In this document: in pieces, positions 37,268 through 46,558 of the stretch
Numbering within the stretch: position 1 is the stretch's first letter
Layout: every line of letters starts with the position of its first letter
Source: Actinomycetes bacterium
GTDB lineage: Bacteria > Actinomycetota > Acidimicrobiia > Acidimicrobiales > JAMCPL01
DNA length: 64,000 bases
Reading direction: 5' to 3'
Assembly (NCBI GenBank): GCA_021816935.1
Contig: JAKAWR010000001.1
Location: 248,001-312,000, forward strand
Translations under genes and position numbers: made by a program
Notes under the pieces: model-generated
Told to the model about the DNA's origin: nothing
The model's input: only the letters and a program-made list of their open reading frames with translations
The model's database searches: none

Positions 37268-39788
37268 TGAGCTGCACAGAACGGGAGGCGCCACGCTAAG
37301 AGCGAGAACGACAAGACCGGTTGCACGAATGCTCACCCTCGGCGGAGTCATCGCAGGCAGCGTTGCCCTTGTCGTCGGGGGGCAGGCACTCGCCGTCAGG
37401 GGGGAGTTCGCGGCCGCCGGACGGCCAGTCGCTACGCAGGCCCAGCCGGCGCCAGCAAGTCTGGCAACCGCTCAACCAAGCGGCATTTCGGGATCGTGGA
37501 CGCCGCCGGAGCCGATCGACAGCTCAGCGGGAACCTACGGCTTGACGGGAGTCTCCTGCCCGGCAAGCAGCTTTTGCGCGGCGGTCGACGGAAATGGCAA
37601 CGCTCTGAACTGGAACGGCGTCGCTTGGTCCCGCCCTTCCGCGATCGACCCCAGTGCCGCCCTGACTGCTGTCAGCTGCACCGGGCAAGGCTTCTGTGCC
37701 GCCGTCGACGATCACGGCAGCGCCTTTATGTGGAACGGCCGCACCTGGTCCGGCCCGATTGAGCTCGGCCCGCCGGGGACCTACCTGACCGCGCTGTCCT
37801 GCTCCTCGCCCTCGTTCTGCATCGCGGCCGACACCTACGGCGACGGCTTCAAGTGGTCGGGTGCCGCCTGGTTCACCCTTGGCAGTATCGACTCCGCCTA
37901 CGTCTCCGCCGTCTCCTGCACCAGCACGTCGTTCTGCCAGGCCGTCGATACGGGAGGAAGCGCCTCGACGTGGAACGGATATGCGTTCTCCTCGCCCTCA
38001 GCCGTCTATCCCAACTCGGGCTTCGCCAGCGTCTCCTGCTCGCAGTTCAACACTTGCATGGCCCTGACGGCAACCGGAGCCTACGTCCCATACAACGGCA
38101 ACAACTGGGAAAGCCCCGGTGCCGCAGATTCGGGTAATACGCTGTACCCGCCAACCACCGTCTCCTGCCCGCTCCCCTACGCCTGCTACGCCGTTGACGC
38201 CGCGGGTAACGCCCTTTCCTGGAACGGCGTTACCTGGTCGAAGCCGGCTTCGGTGGACCCGAACCGCCTTGAGGCCGTCTCGTGTGCAACGCAATATTTC
38301 TGCATGGCAGTGGACTCGGCTGGAGATGCCCTTACCTACGATGCGCCTGTAGGCCCGAGCCTCTCCTCGCTCTCTCCCGCCTCAGGTCCGCTAACAGGTA
38401 CAACAACGGTCACGATAACGGGCAAAGGGCTTTCGGGAGCTACATCTGTAGATTTCGGCAGCGTTCCAGCGAAGAGCTTCACGGTCGTATCACCCGAAGA
38501 GATCCAGGCACAGAGCCCTGCCGGCACAGCAGGCGAGGTACCTGTTGTCGTGAGCACGCCTTCGGGAAGCTCCTCTCCGGCCATGTACTGCGGAGACGCC
38601 TTCTACTACGGGGGGGCTCTGCCATCTCCCGTCTCGGGACCCCTTACCACGATGGCCCCTCTTCGCATAACAGACACACGCACGGGCTCTTCCTATCCGA
38701 AGGCAGGCCATGCCATAGATTCGTGCTCCACTCTTGATGTGGCCGTCCAGGGTGTGGGGAACATCCCCTCATCTTCTGTTGGCGCAGTCGTTGCGAACGT
38801 GACCGTCGTCTCGCCTACAGCCGCAGGGTACCTTACTTTGTATCCGAAAGGCTCTATACGCCCACTTGCCTCGGCTATCAACTTCACCTACGGAGAAACC
38901 GTGGCAAACAGGGTGGAGGTCCCACTCGATCCCGCAACCGGTGAGATATCTGTCTACAACGGATCTGACGGATCGGTGAACGTGGTGATCGACGTAGAGG
39001 GCTACGTCCTTTCACAATCAGCCACAGGGTCCTACTACAACCCGGTTAACCCGCTGCGTATCTGCGACACGCGGGCCAACAACCCCTCCACGCTCAACGG
39101 AGCCTACGCCCAGTGCAACGCAAAGACCCTCTCTCCGGGAAATCCTCTTACAGTTCAGGTATCCTCCCTCGGGACCATCCCGACCGGTGCAACGGCGGTA
39201 GAGGTGACCCTCACCGCAACAAACGGGGCCTCTTCGGGCTACCTCAGCGCCTACCCGGCAGGACAGAGCCCGCCCACGTCTTCGGACCTCAACTTCGCAA
39301 TAGGAGAGACCATTGCGAACAGCGCCTCTGTAGAGTTGTCTCCGACGGGAACGATGGACCTCGTCTCCAACGCTAGAACAGACGTCATCGTAGACGTGGA
39401 GGGCTACTACGCGTCGGTGGGCAAGAGTCTCGAGATCGTATCCCCGGTGCGCCTTGCAGATACGAGACCGGGATCGGGAGAGCCTTACGCAGGAAAGACC
39501 CTTTCCGGCGGTTCCTCGCTCATAGTCCAGGTGGCAGGGGCTTCCGTGCCGCAGGGAGCCGTTGCAGCCGCTGTGAACCTCACCATTGTGGGCACGAACT
39601 ACGACGGCTACATGACCGCCTATCCACCAGGCTCACCTGTGCCTACCGCATCCAATGTGAACTGGTACGCGGGGACGAACATATCCGCGCTTGCGACACC
39701 AAAGCTCTCCTCGTCAGGTGGCCTCGCACTCTATGACGCTATCGGGCAGGCAAACGTCATAGTCGACCTGGAGGCATTCTACGATTGA
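37221..39788 (+). CDS. Secreted surface protein B: seven-bladed propeller, IPT/TIG and three DTR modules
   Basis: Tandem paralogue of surface protein A with the same architecture. The signal region is RTTRPVARMLTLGGVIAGSVALVVGG. Blades 1-5 (starting GVSCPASSFC, AVSCTGQGFC, ALSCSSPSFC, AVSCTSTSFC, SVSCSQFNTC) share the pattern but not the sequence of gene A; blades 6-7, the IPT domain and the three DTR modules match gene A residue for residue. GTG 37221 lies within a palindromic repeat after AGGAAGGA; ATG 37251 is an alternative and would still leave a complete signal peptide. Homologous recombination between the two genes would create hybrids or a 2.9-kb deletion. Confidence 0.8.
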   Translation: MAKCYFAQGSMSAEALELHRTGGATLRARTTRPVARMLTLGGVIAGSVALVVGGQALAVRGEFAAAGRPVATQAQPAPASLATAQPSGISGSWTPPEPIDSSAGTYGLTGVSCPASSFCAAVDGNGNALNWNGVAWSRPSAIDPSAALTAVSCTGQGFCAAVDDHGSAFMWNGRTWSGPIELGPPGTYLTALSCSSPSFCIAADTYGDGFKWSGAAWFTLGSIDSAYVSAVSCTSTSFCQAVDTGGSASTWNGYAFSSPSAVYPNSGFASVSCSQFNTCMALTATGAYVPYNGNNWESPGAADSGNTLYPPTTVSCPLPYACYAVDAAGNALSWNGVTWSKPASVDPNRLEAVSCATQYFCMAVDSAGDALTYDAPVGPSLSSLSPASGPLTGTTTVTITGKGLSGATSVDFGSVPAKSFTVVSPEEIQAQSPAGTAGEVPVVVSTPSGSSSPAMYCGDAFYYGGALPSPVSGPLTTMAPLRITDTRTGSSYPKAGHAIDSCSTLDVAVQGVGNIPSSSVGAVVANVTVVSPTAAGYLTLYPKGSIRPLASAINFTYGETVANRVEVPLDPATGEISVYNGSDGSVNVVIDVEGYVLSQSATGSYYNPVNPLRICDTRANNPSTLNGAYAQCNAKTLSPGNPLTVQVSSLGTIPTGATAVEVTLTATNGASSGYLSAYPAGQSPPTSSDLNFAIGETIANSASVELSPTGTMDLVSNARTDVIVDVEGYYASVGKSLEIVSPVRLADTRPGSGEPYAGKTLSGGSSLIVQVAGASVPQGAVAAAVNLTIVGTNYDGYMTAYPPGSPVPTASNVNWYAGTNISALATPKLSSSGGLALYDAIGQANVIVDLEAFYD

Positions 39789-39852
39789 GGACATCCGGTG
39801 AACGTCCGAGAGGAAGGAATGGCGAAGCACGATCGGTTTCGGTCCGCTGGAC
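38156..39852 (+). repeat. 1,697-bp direct repeat, copy B
   Basis: Partner of 35263-36959. The left boundary falls at the start of blade 6 (TVSCPLPYAC); the right boundary is 64 bp past the stop codon and six bases before the end of the plsC-like gene. Confidence 0.92.
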
Positions 39853-39857
39853 CGCTG

Positions 39858-40796
39858 TCAGTCTTTCCAGGGCGAGCGTCCCGCGCTCCGCCGCTCGACA
39901 CCCTCTCCCTCGCGACTCCGGCATACCCGCGTAGCCGGCGGGCGACTCGCAGCAGGCAGGCTCCATGCTCTCCGCCACTCTGACGCATCGGGGCCGAGTG
40001 GGGTGGGTGTGGTGTCGCTGCCGGCCCGCCGTGCGGCTGCCCACCAGTCGGACTGCGACTCGTCCGCAAGCTTCGCCACCTCGGCAAAGATCCGGTCGGC
40101 AAGCCGCCTTGCGTCCTCACCTTGCCGATGCTCGAGCGGTCGCCCGAAAAGAACCCTGACGCTACCTCGTCGCAGTCCCTGACCTCCCTTGGGCAGCATG
40201 GCGTAGGTGCCCGAGAGGTAGGCGGGGACAACCGGACGGCCAGTGTGCTCTGCGACGTACGCGGCACCTCCCCGCATCTCCTGCATCCATCCATCCGGCG
40301 TCCTGCCGCCCTCCGGGAAGACAAGCAAGTTCCAGCCCTCCCGCACGAGGCGCACCGCAAGCTCGGCAGACGAACGGTTGGCCTTCCTGCGCTCGAGCGG
40401 GATGGCCCCCAGGCTGAACGCGAAGAGATGGGCCTTCCACGTCCGATCGAAGAAATAGTCCGCGGCGGCGGCAACGCACGTCCTGTCCCTCATCGCCCTC
40501 GGGAGCACGCTGAGAAGCAGCGGCGTGTCCAGATGACTCGAATGGTTCGCGACCAGGATTACCGGCTCATCGACCAGATCAAGTACCTCTGCGCCCACCA
40601 CATCCGGAGATGCCGCCAGCCGGAACGCCGGTGACACCACCGAGTCCATGAGGACGGACCTCGCGAATCGCGCAGGCTTCTCCCTGGCCCACGAAGGGTC
40701 GTAATCGACACCTACGTTCCGTGTAGGCACGAGGCGTGCAACGCCGGTGGGCCAATGGGCCCTGCTGAACGGGAACGGCCGGCTGCTACTCGACAT
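39858..40796 (-). CDS. PlsC-like 1-acylglycerol-3-phosphate acyltransferase
   Basis: Predicted membrane-associated acyltransferase that adds an acyl chain to a lysophospholipid or related alcohol. The catalytic HX4D motif is NHSSHLDTPLLL. FPEGGRTPDGWM is the glycerol-phosphate-binding motif, and VVPAYLSGTYAMLPKG follows. The C-terminal 50 residues are Arg/Ser/Pro-rich and look unconserved. Its start overlaps the LarA-like gene by 11 bp, making it the last gene of a four- or five-gene lipid operon. Its stop codon lies six bases from the end of the 1,697-bp direct repeat. Confidence 0.85.
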   Translation of the reverse strand: MSSSSRPFPFSRAHWPTGVARLVPTRNVGVDYDPSWAREKPARFARSVLMDSVVSPAFRLAASPDVVGAEVLDLVDEPVILVANHSSHLDTPLLLSVLPRAMRDRTCVAAAADYFFDRTWKAHLFAFSLGAIPLERRKANRSSAELAVRLVREGWNLLVFPEGGRTPDGWMQEMRGGAAYVAEHTGRPVVPAYLSGTYAMLPKGGQGLRRGSVRVLFGRPLEHRQGEDARRLADRIFAEVAKLADESQSDWWAAARRAGSDTTPTPLGPDASEWRRAWSLPAASRPPATRVCRSREGEGVERRSAGRSPWKD

Positions 40797-42375
40797 CGGC
40801 CATCACAAGCGGTGGCACGCGCATGTGGGTGATCGTAGGCTCCCGCCCGACAACGTCCTCCGCCATCTCGAGCGCGTCCTCCAGGGTAGATGCCGCCTTG
40901 AAACCCAAGCGCCGCACCGCCCTGCGGTCGCCGCCCACCACGATTACCGCCCCGAGATGGTCCAGGGCATGCGCGCACCAGTACCACATGTAGAAGGGAT
41001 GGACCCCATGGTAAGCGTGGCCCTTGCGGTACAGCTGGCGGTACCACGGGTCGGTGGCATAGGCCTCCTCGTACTTCACGACCTGGACCGGATCGGTTGT
41101 CTCGGCTAGCACCTCCTCGAAGAAGTCGATATAACTCGGGTGATGCCCCGCATGAAAAGCCCATGGGGTGGGGTGTCGCACGATAACAACTCCCCCCTCC
41201 CGCACGACCGGCCGGCCGCGGTACATGTTGAAGAAGTAACCGAGGCTCATTACCGCCACCAGTATCGGGTTCATGATCGAATCGACGTTGTAGGGTCCGA
41301 TATAAGGAAGCCCTATTGTGAGAATGTCGGTCTGGCCCTCGACCCGGACCAGCTGCTGTGCAAAAACGTTGGCCAGCGTCGCCTCATGGACAGCCTCCAC
41401 CTCGCCTGCCTGCACCGACGTCATCTGATGTGGCGCCCGGATCGAATGAAGGATTGCTCGCTTGGCACGATCGCCCAGCACCGACAATCCCCTCGACGCC
41501 GCGACAAACGACGCCCGGTCCCGCACCCTCCATTCCCACTCCCGCTTCTGCAGGAAAGCGAACTGTTGGGGGAACGTGTTCGTATTGAGGGTCGTCTCGA
41601 TCTGGAACACCTTCACGCCGCTCTCTCGAATCAACCGCCCCATGCGCCAGTTGGACGAGTGCAGCTCCGAATGGTGCATGTCCATGAACGACCGGCTCGC
41701 CAGCATCGTGGCCGGGTTGTGGTGGTGCCTAACGCTCCTGTAGCTTGCGAGGCCCGTCGCCACGCTCTTGTGCCCCCCGTCCATTGGGACAAGATTGATG
41801 TTGACGTAGACCAGGAGGTCAGACTCGGCTGCCCGTCTGGATATCTCGACCTCTTCGCCCTGGTCGGTCTTTCCGATGAAGGCGAGAGCTTCCTGATCCT
41901 CCGCATCATGCTGCAACAGGTGCCCGCTCGGGGCAAACGCCTCGTAAATCCTCTGGCCCAGCGCATGTCTCAGTTCTGCCTCCGTCATCCGCCTGTGCAG
42001 GCTGAGTGCGGCGATGATCACGACATCGTCCACCCCGGCCTGCGCGGCCATGTCAAGCACCTCCTCGATCACCAGCTGGCGATTGTCGGGCGCCTGCATC
42101 GGTGGCAGGGGCAGCGATACGTCGTCGAATGCGATTGTAAGGCGCATATCCGGCCGCAACAACGTGGGGAGCGGATCGCAGCCCCCCAGGGGATGGAGAA
42201 GTGCATCCCGAACCGCTTCGACCGGATCGACCAGCGGTTCCAGTGGATCAGGTGGGTAGATCACCCTGCTGCGCTCCGCCGGCAATGACTCCAGGAGTAA
42301 TCCCTCGCCATTCCAGAACAGCACCGGGGGCGTTGAACGTTCCACAGGCAGGACGAAGCCGGGTCGCGGGCTCAT
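40786..42375 (-). CDS. LarA-like (DUF2088) protein
   Basis: Resembles the catalytic subunit of nickel-pincer lactate racemase, but its function here is unknown. Seen are FDDVSLPLPP in place of the LarA DxTRP motif, ALSLHRRMTE (LarA GTHR region, His kept), and NLVPMDGGHKSVATG, where the cofactor-attaching Lys seems kept but the usual His reads Met. At 529 residues it is longer than LarA (about 425), with an extra aromatic C-terminal region (HPFYMWYWCAHALDHLG). No larB, larC or larE genes for the cofactor are in the window. It overlaps the alcohol dehydrogenase stop by 4 bp (ATGA), so it is translationally coupled. Confidence 0.7.
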   Translation of the reverse strand: MSPRPGFVLPVERSTPPVLFWNGEGLLLESLPAERSRVIYPPDPLEPLVDPVEAVRDALLHPLGGCDPLPTLLRPDMRLTIAFDDVSLPLPPMQAPDNRQLVIEEVLDMAAQAGVDDVVIIAALSLHRRMTEAELRHALGQRIYEAFAPSGHLLQHDAEDQEALAFIGKTDQGEEVEISRRAAESDLLVYVNINLVPMDGGHKSVATGLASYRSVRHHHNPATMLASRSFMDMHHSELHSSNWRMGRLIRESGVKVFQIETTLNTNTFPQQFAFLQKREWEWRVRDRASFVAASRGLSVLGDRAKRAILHSIRAPHQMTSVQAGEVEAVHEATLANVFAQQLVRVEGQTDILTIGLPYIGPYNVDSIMNPILVAVMSLGYFFNMYRGRPVVREGGVVIVRHPTPWAFHAGHHPSYIDFFEEVLAETTDPVQVVKYEEAYATDPWYRQLYRKGHAYHGVHPFYMWYWCAHALDHLGAVIVVGGDRRAVRRLGFKAASTLEDALEMAEDVVGREPTITHMRVPPLVMADVE

Positions 42376-43712
42376 CGGACTTCTCCTTTCCCCGGCACGA
42401 TGGCGGCCACCTCGGCGTGCAGGCTCCCCCCGGAGCTCCCAGCACCCGCCTTGTCCCTTCCTGCCGCCATGTTCCCACCCGAGCGCGCCGGCCGGCTGGG
42501 GCGTGCCTGCGGGTTGAACACGATCTTCACAGCTCCCCTCGAACCAGCCGTAGCTGCGTGCATGACAGCCTCCTCATAGCGCTCGAGAGGGTACGCGGCC
42601 GTTACGAGCCGTCCCAGCTTCAGCCTGCCCGCCAGCTCGATGGCGAGCTCGAAAGTCCGTACCCTACCGCGGGGAACGTCCTCTACTCCATAGGTATAGC
42701 TACCGGTTATGGAAAGCTCCCTATGCCACACGGAGGGGAAGTCGAGCGACATCCTGGCAGGCATTCCCACAAGGACCAGCCTGCCTCGCGGCCTCAGCAG
42801 GGACAGCGACTGCAGGATCGAACCCCTGGACGCCACGCAGTCAAAGACAACGTCTGCGCCACTCACGACATCGCCCCCGACCAGGTGCGAGTGACTCTTC
42901 CGCCGCACCGCCCGCGCAAGCTCTTCGCGACCGCCGGCCTCGTCTGCCCCCAGCTCGACTGCAAACCGCTTCTGATGCGGATACTTCGCGCCCGCAAGAA
43001 TGCTTCCCACCGGTGTCAGCTCCCGCACCGCGGCAATTGTGAGCAGTCCCAGGGTGCCGGCACCAACTACAGCGACGTTCTCTCCTTCCTGCACCTTTGC
43101 CAGAAGTGCCCCGTGGACGGCACACGCCGCGGGCTCGACGATCACGGCATCGGTATCGTCCATACCGGCTGGGATCGCGTGGAGCTGGCTTGCGTGAGCG
43201 ACCAGCGGCGCTGCCGACCAGCCGCCCCCCGTGCTCTTGCAATAGCCGGTCATGAGGCCCGGCTCGATGTGGCCGTGAGTCGTGCTCAGGCACAGGCCCG
43301 TATCACCTGCAGCGCAACTCTCGCATTTCGGGTCAAGCCCCCTGGCAGCGCACTGGAGAACAGGCTCTACAACCACGCGCTCCCCGTCCTGCAACGGGGA
43401 GCGCCCCGGTATCGCTACGCCGCCAGCCGAAGACAGCGTACCGACGATCTCGTGACCCGGCACGAACGGGAAGCTCATGTAAGGCTCGAAGTGCCTGGAT
43501 CCCGTCCCGTCGAGCAGGGAAAGGTCCGAACCGCAGATACCGGACAGCAGCGGCGCGACCTCGACCCAACCCTCGCCGGGGAGCCGAGGCGTTTCTATGT
43601 CGGTAAGGCGGAGCGGCGCCATCGACACTCCCCTACCCGATCCTGCAGCCAGCGTGGCCAGCCGGGACGCGGCTATCCGCGGAATGCTCCTTTCGAACAC
43701 CAGCGCCTTCAC
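42372..43712 (-). CDS. Zinc-dependent alcohol dehydrogenase (MDR family)
   Basis: Predicted NAD(P)-dependent oxidoreductase. The catalytic zinc ligands lie in GICGSD and PGHEIVG. Four cysteines of the structural zinc lobe are visible in the segment C..R..DPKCESCAAGDTGLC. The Rossmann motif is VVGAGTLGLL. The usual family length is about 350; here 446, with a Gly/Ser-rich C-terminal tail after FNPQARP. GTG 43712 shares one base with the stop codon of the reductase-HAD gene (TAGTG). Between an acyl reductase and an acyltransferase, a fatty alcohol/aldehyde substrate is plausible but unproven. Confidence 0.85.
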   Translation of the reverse strand: MKALVFERSIPRIAASRLATLAAGSGRGVSMAPLRLTDIETPRLPGEGWVEVAPLLSGICGSDLSLLDGTGSRHFEPYMSFPFVPGHEIVGTLSSAGGVAIPGRSPLQDGERVVVEPVLQCAARGLDPKCESCAAGDTGLCLSTTHGHIEPGLMTGYCKSTGGGWSAAPLVAHASQLHAIPAGMDDTDAVIVEPAACAVHGALLAKVQEGENVAVVGAGTLGLLTIAAVRELTPVGSILAGAKYPHQKRFAVELGADEAGGREELARAVRRKSHSHLVGGDVVSGADVVFDCVASRGSILQSLSLLRPRGRLVLVGMPARMSLDFPSVWHRELSITGSYTYGVEDVPRGRVRTFELAIELAGRLKLGRLVTAAYPLERYEEAVMHAATAGSRGAVKIVFNPQARPSRPARSGGNMAAGRDKAGAGSSGGSLHAEVAAIVPGKGEVR

Positions 43713-46522
43713 TACCGGCCTCGCTCCGGTCCTCCAGGGGTGTCGCCGGCTCGACCCTGACCGCCTGGTTGGCTTGGCCCGCCACCTCGGCCCAGGCCGC
43801 TTGGGGTACGGCTCCGGCCGACCCGCAACGTGCCCCCGGCCTCCAATGTTGCCACGGCCTTCAGTCCTCGCTGCACTGCTGCAGTATAGAGCCTCCGCAC
43901 CCTCTCCGAACGGATCCCACTACCGGCACGACCCGACGTTCCCCGCTTCGCCGCAGGCCGTCGGAGCGAGCCGAGCGCACCGGTGCTGCCGTCGGAACCG
44001 GCCAGCCCACCTGCGGCCAGCAAGTCGATGGCCCGCCGGACGGCCTCGGGGCGTAGCCGCCGTCCTCCCGCAAGCGGTGCCGTCGCCAACCAGGGTGCCC
44101 CGGGCGCCCCCATCTTCCACGTTTCGGTATGCCAGCCTCTCTTCGACGCTACCGCCGCGAGCCGTTGATCACCGTTCACCACCACGGGATAGCCGACAGC
44201 CTCCAGCAACGGCAAATCCGACACCGAGTCTGCGTACGCGACAGCTTCTGATAGCTCGATGCCGCGTTCGCGCGCGTACTCAGCGACGAGCAACGCTCGG
44301 GCCTCGCCAATCGGCGGTATGCCCGTGAGCCTTCCGTTGTACCGCTGCACCGTGGCACCGTTTCCGGCCACATCCTCCAGCTGAAGCCCCGCCGAAATAA
44401 CGTCATCGAAAAGAACACGGAGAGGCTCCACAACGAAATCTAGCGCCCCCGTAACGAGCAACGTCCGCTGACCCATCTCGCGGTGTTTGCGCACTCTGGC
44501 GATCCCGGCCGGGTACGACCTCTCTAGCAGGTGCTGGTGGAAGAGCTCCCATGACCCCCTTTGCATCTCGGCAACTCGCGCGCCGTCGTAGCTGCGATAG
44601 AACGCCCTCAGGAAGTCTCCCCGGTCCCGCTTGTCCAGCAGCCACAGGCGCGGCGCCTGCATCGCCAGCCGTGCGATGAAACGCATCCTCTCCGGAGCGT
44701 CGAGAGACTGGCCGGCAAGCCAGACGTAGGCGTCGATTACATTGGAGGCGATGAGTGTGCCCTCCCAGTCGAACACCACGAGCTTTCGCTCCGGCGACAA
44801 CACCGCCCTGGTCGCCCTATCTCGCCTGCGCGACGCCCTCGAACGCTCCGGCGTTGTCTTCGCCCGTGCATGCGTAACCACGGACGGCAGGTGCACCTCA
44901 CTCACGTAGCTCGCCCAATCGATAACCAACGGATCGAACCTGAGCTGCCGCCTGTCCTCCGGATCCAGGCTCTCATAAAGGCTCATCAGCCGAGAGACGT
45001 CGAAGACCGCCTCCGTCTCGGTATACGATCCGTACAGTTCGGCATACGACAGAGCACGCATCGCCAGGCCACGCCGATCCAGTATCCGGGAGCGGAGGTC
45101 GCCTACGCCGCGGACCGGCACCGAGCCGAGCAGGCGATCCGCAGCCCCGAGCCAGGTCACGTAGCGCCGCAGCTGTCCCTGTACCTCGCCGTGTCCCGGG
45201 AAGGACCACTGCGGGACCTGTATCGGCTGGCCCTGCTCGTCGTAGAGGGGGTGCTCCGAAAACCAGTCCCTCACCATCTCGAAAAGCCTGCTGTAGCGCA
45301 ACGGGTTGCGGGATCCCGTCGCGACGTGGATCACGACAGGATGTCCTGGTACCGGGCCGCTATACGTAGAGCCGCCTGCACTCCGGTCGGAGCCGTCGGC
45401 GTCTCTCGTCCCATGCGCCGCCACCGCAAGGAGCGCCGAAACGACCATGTCCACCGGCACCACGTCGATAACGCCTTCGGCGATGCCGGGAAACTCGCGC
45501 AGCAGACCCCGTGCATAGGAGATGATGATCGGCTCCGCCATCCGGAATCCCCGTATCCAGCCCGGGTAAGGTTCTTCCAGCGCCGATTCGATAATGGAGG
45601 GACGCACGATACTGATCGGGAGGTCCGTGTGATCGGCGGCGAGCACCCTCTCGCCCAGAGCTTTTGTGAACGCATAACCGTCAGGCCAGCCGAGTGACTG
45701 CGCTCTTGCACGACCCGCGTCGACAAGTGACCGCTTGACCCAATCCTGGCGAAACCGCTCCGCCCTTTCGGCAATGACGTGCATGCCGGCCGACCCCAGC
45801 TCCCGGCGGGCCTCCTTACTGAAGCCCTGCAGCCGGACCGGAGAGCGCGACTGCGCCTCGAGATCACTCCGAACGCGGCGCGCCGCCGCAATCTCCGCGT
45901 CGATGTCGACCTCTGTCGTAACCGTGGTGTGGGTCCGGGCGGCCTTCGTCTCCCGGATCGCATCGGCCCAGAGGATTTCTTCAGCTCGCCCCTGATGGGT
46001 TCCCGCTACGTAGGCGGTGGACACTGCAATCAGGTGAGGAAGCTCGATGCCCGACTGCGGACGGGCACCCGCCTCCAGCGCCTTAGTGATCGCCCCGGCC
46101 ACCCGGCCCGGACCCAGCAGGTTGACCTCGATTGCCCCATCGAGCGGCGAATCGAACGCTACGGCCGCCGCCGAATGGATCGCAATATCGCAGGAGCCGA
46201 GTATTTCCAGCGCCTCCGGTTCCAGGCCCAGCCCGTCCCGGGAAACATCGCCAGCGACGACCTGGACTCGATCTGCAACCAGGGCATCGAAGGCGCCTCC
46301 CAGCTCCGATCGCAGCCTGTCGTAACAGTCGTTCCTGAAGATCTCCCGCTCCGCTCTGACCGCCGCGCTGGTCCGCTGGCCGCTCCGCACCAGCAGCACA
46401 AGCTCCACGTCCGGCACGGTCCGCAGGAACCGTTCGACCAAAGCCGTCCCCAGGAAACCCGTCCCCCCGGTGATGAAGATGCGCTTGCCGCTGAGGCTCT
46501 CCGCTATTCGCTTACTCACCAC
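43712..46522 (-). CDS. Fatty acyl-CoA reductase-like SDR fused to HAD-IB hydrolase
   Basis: A 936-residue fusion. The N-terminal part is an extended SDR like fatty-acyl-CoA or thioester reductases: ITGGTGFLGTALVERFL (about 17-33), HSAAAVAF, and the catalytic YAFTK (about 281), then SIVRPSIIESA. After about residue 570 comes a HAD-IB domain like those of PlsC-linked or SerB-like phosphatases: VFDWEGTLIASN (about 581), LLVTGALDFVVEPL and YADSVSDLPLLEAVG (about 766). The first HAD motif reads DWE, with Glu where Asp is usual, so phosphatase activity is uncertain. The last 100 residues are Gly/Arg-rich. It leads the overlapping lipid operon, 36 bp after the membrane-protein gene. Confidence 0.8.
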   Translation of the reverse strand: MVSKRIAESLSGKRIFITGGTGFLGTALVERFLRTVPDVELVLLVRSGQRTSAAVRAEREIFRNDCYDRLRSELGGAFDALVADRVQVVAGDVSRDGLGLEPEALEILGSCDIAIHSAAAVAFDSPLDGAIEVNLLGPGRVAGAITKALEAGARPQSGIELPHLIAVSTAYVAGTHQGRAEEILWADAIRETKAARTHTTVTTEVDIDAEIAAARRVRSDLEAQSRSPVRLQGFSKEARRELGSAGMHVIAERAERFRQDWVKRSLVDAGRARAQSLGWPDGYAFTKALGERVLAADHTDLPISIVRPSIIESALEEPYPGWIRGFRMAEPIIISYARGLLREFPGIAEGVIDVVPVDMVVSALLAVAAHGTRDADGSDRSAGGSTYSGPVPGHPVVIHVATGSRNPLRYSRLFEMVRDWFSEHPLYDEQGQPIQVPQWSFPGHGEVQGQLRRYVTWLGAADRLLGSVPVRGVGDLRSRILDRRGLAMRALSYAELYGSYTETEAVFDVSRLMSLYESLDPEDRRQLRFDPLVIDWASYVSEVHLPSVVTHARAKTTPERSRASRRRDRATRAVLSPERKLVVFDWEGTLIASNVIDAYVWLAGQSLDAPERMRFIARLAMQAPRLWLLDKRDRGDFLRAFYRSYDGARVAEMQRGSWELFHQHLLERSYPAGIARVRKHREMGQRTLLVTGALDFVVEPLRVLFDDVISAGLQLEDVAGNGATVQRYNGRLTGIPPIGEARALLVAEYARERGIELSEAVAYADSVSDLPLLEAVGYPVVVNGDQRLAAVASKRGWHTETWKMGAPGAPWLATAPLAGGRRLRPEAVRRAIDLLAAGGLAGSDGSTGALGSLRRPAAKRGTSGRAGSGIRSERVRRLYTAAVQRGLKAVATLEAGGTLRVGRSRTPSGLGRGGGPSQPGGQGRAGDTPGGPERGR

Positions 46523-46558
46523 GCCTCATTGTCTATCACGCGCAGCCTTCGCCACGCC

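Noticed and set aside
42201-43760. 519-codon plus-strand ORF
   Set aside because: Antisense shadow of the alcohol dehydrogenase gene; rich in Arg, Pro and His with no domain.
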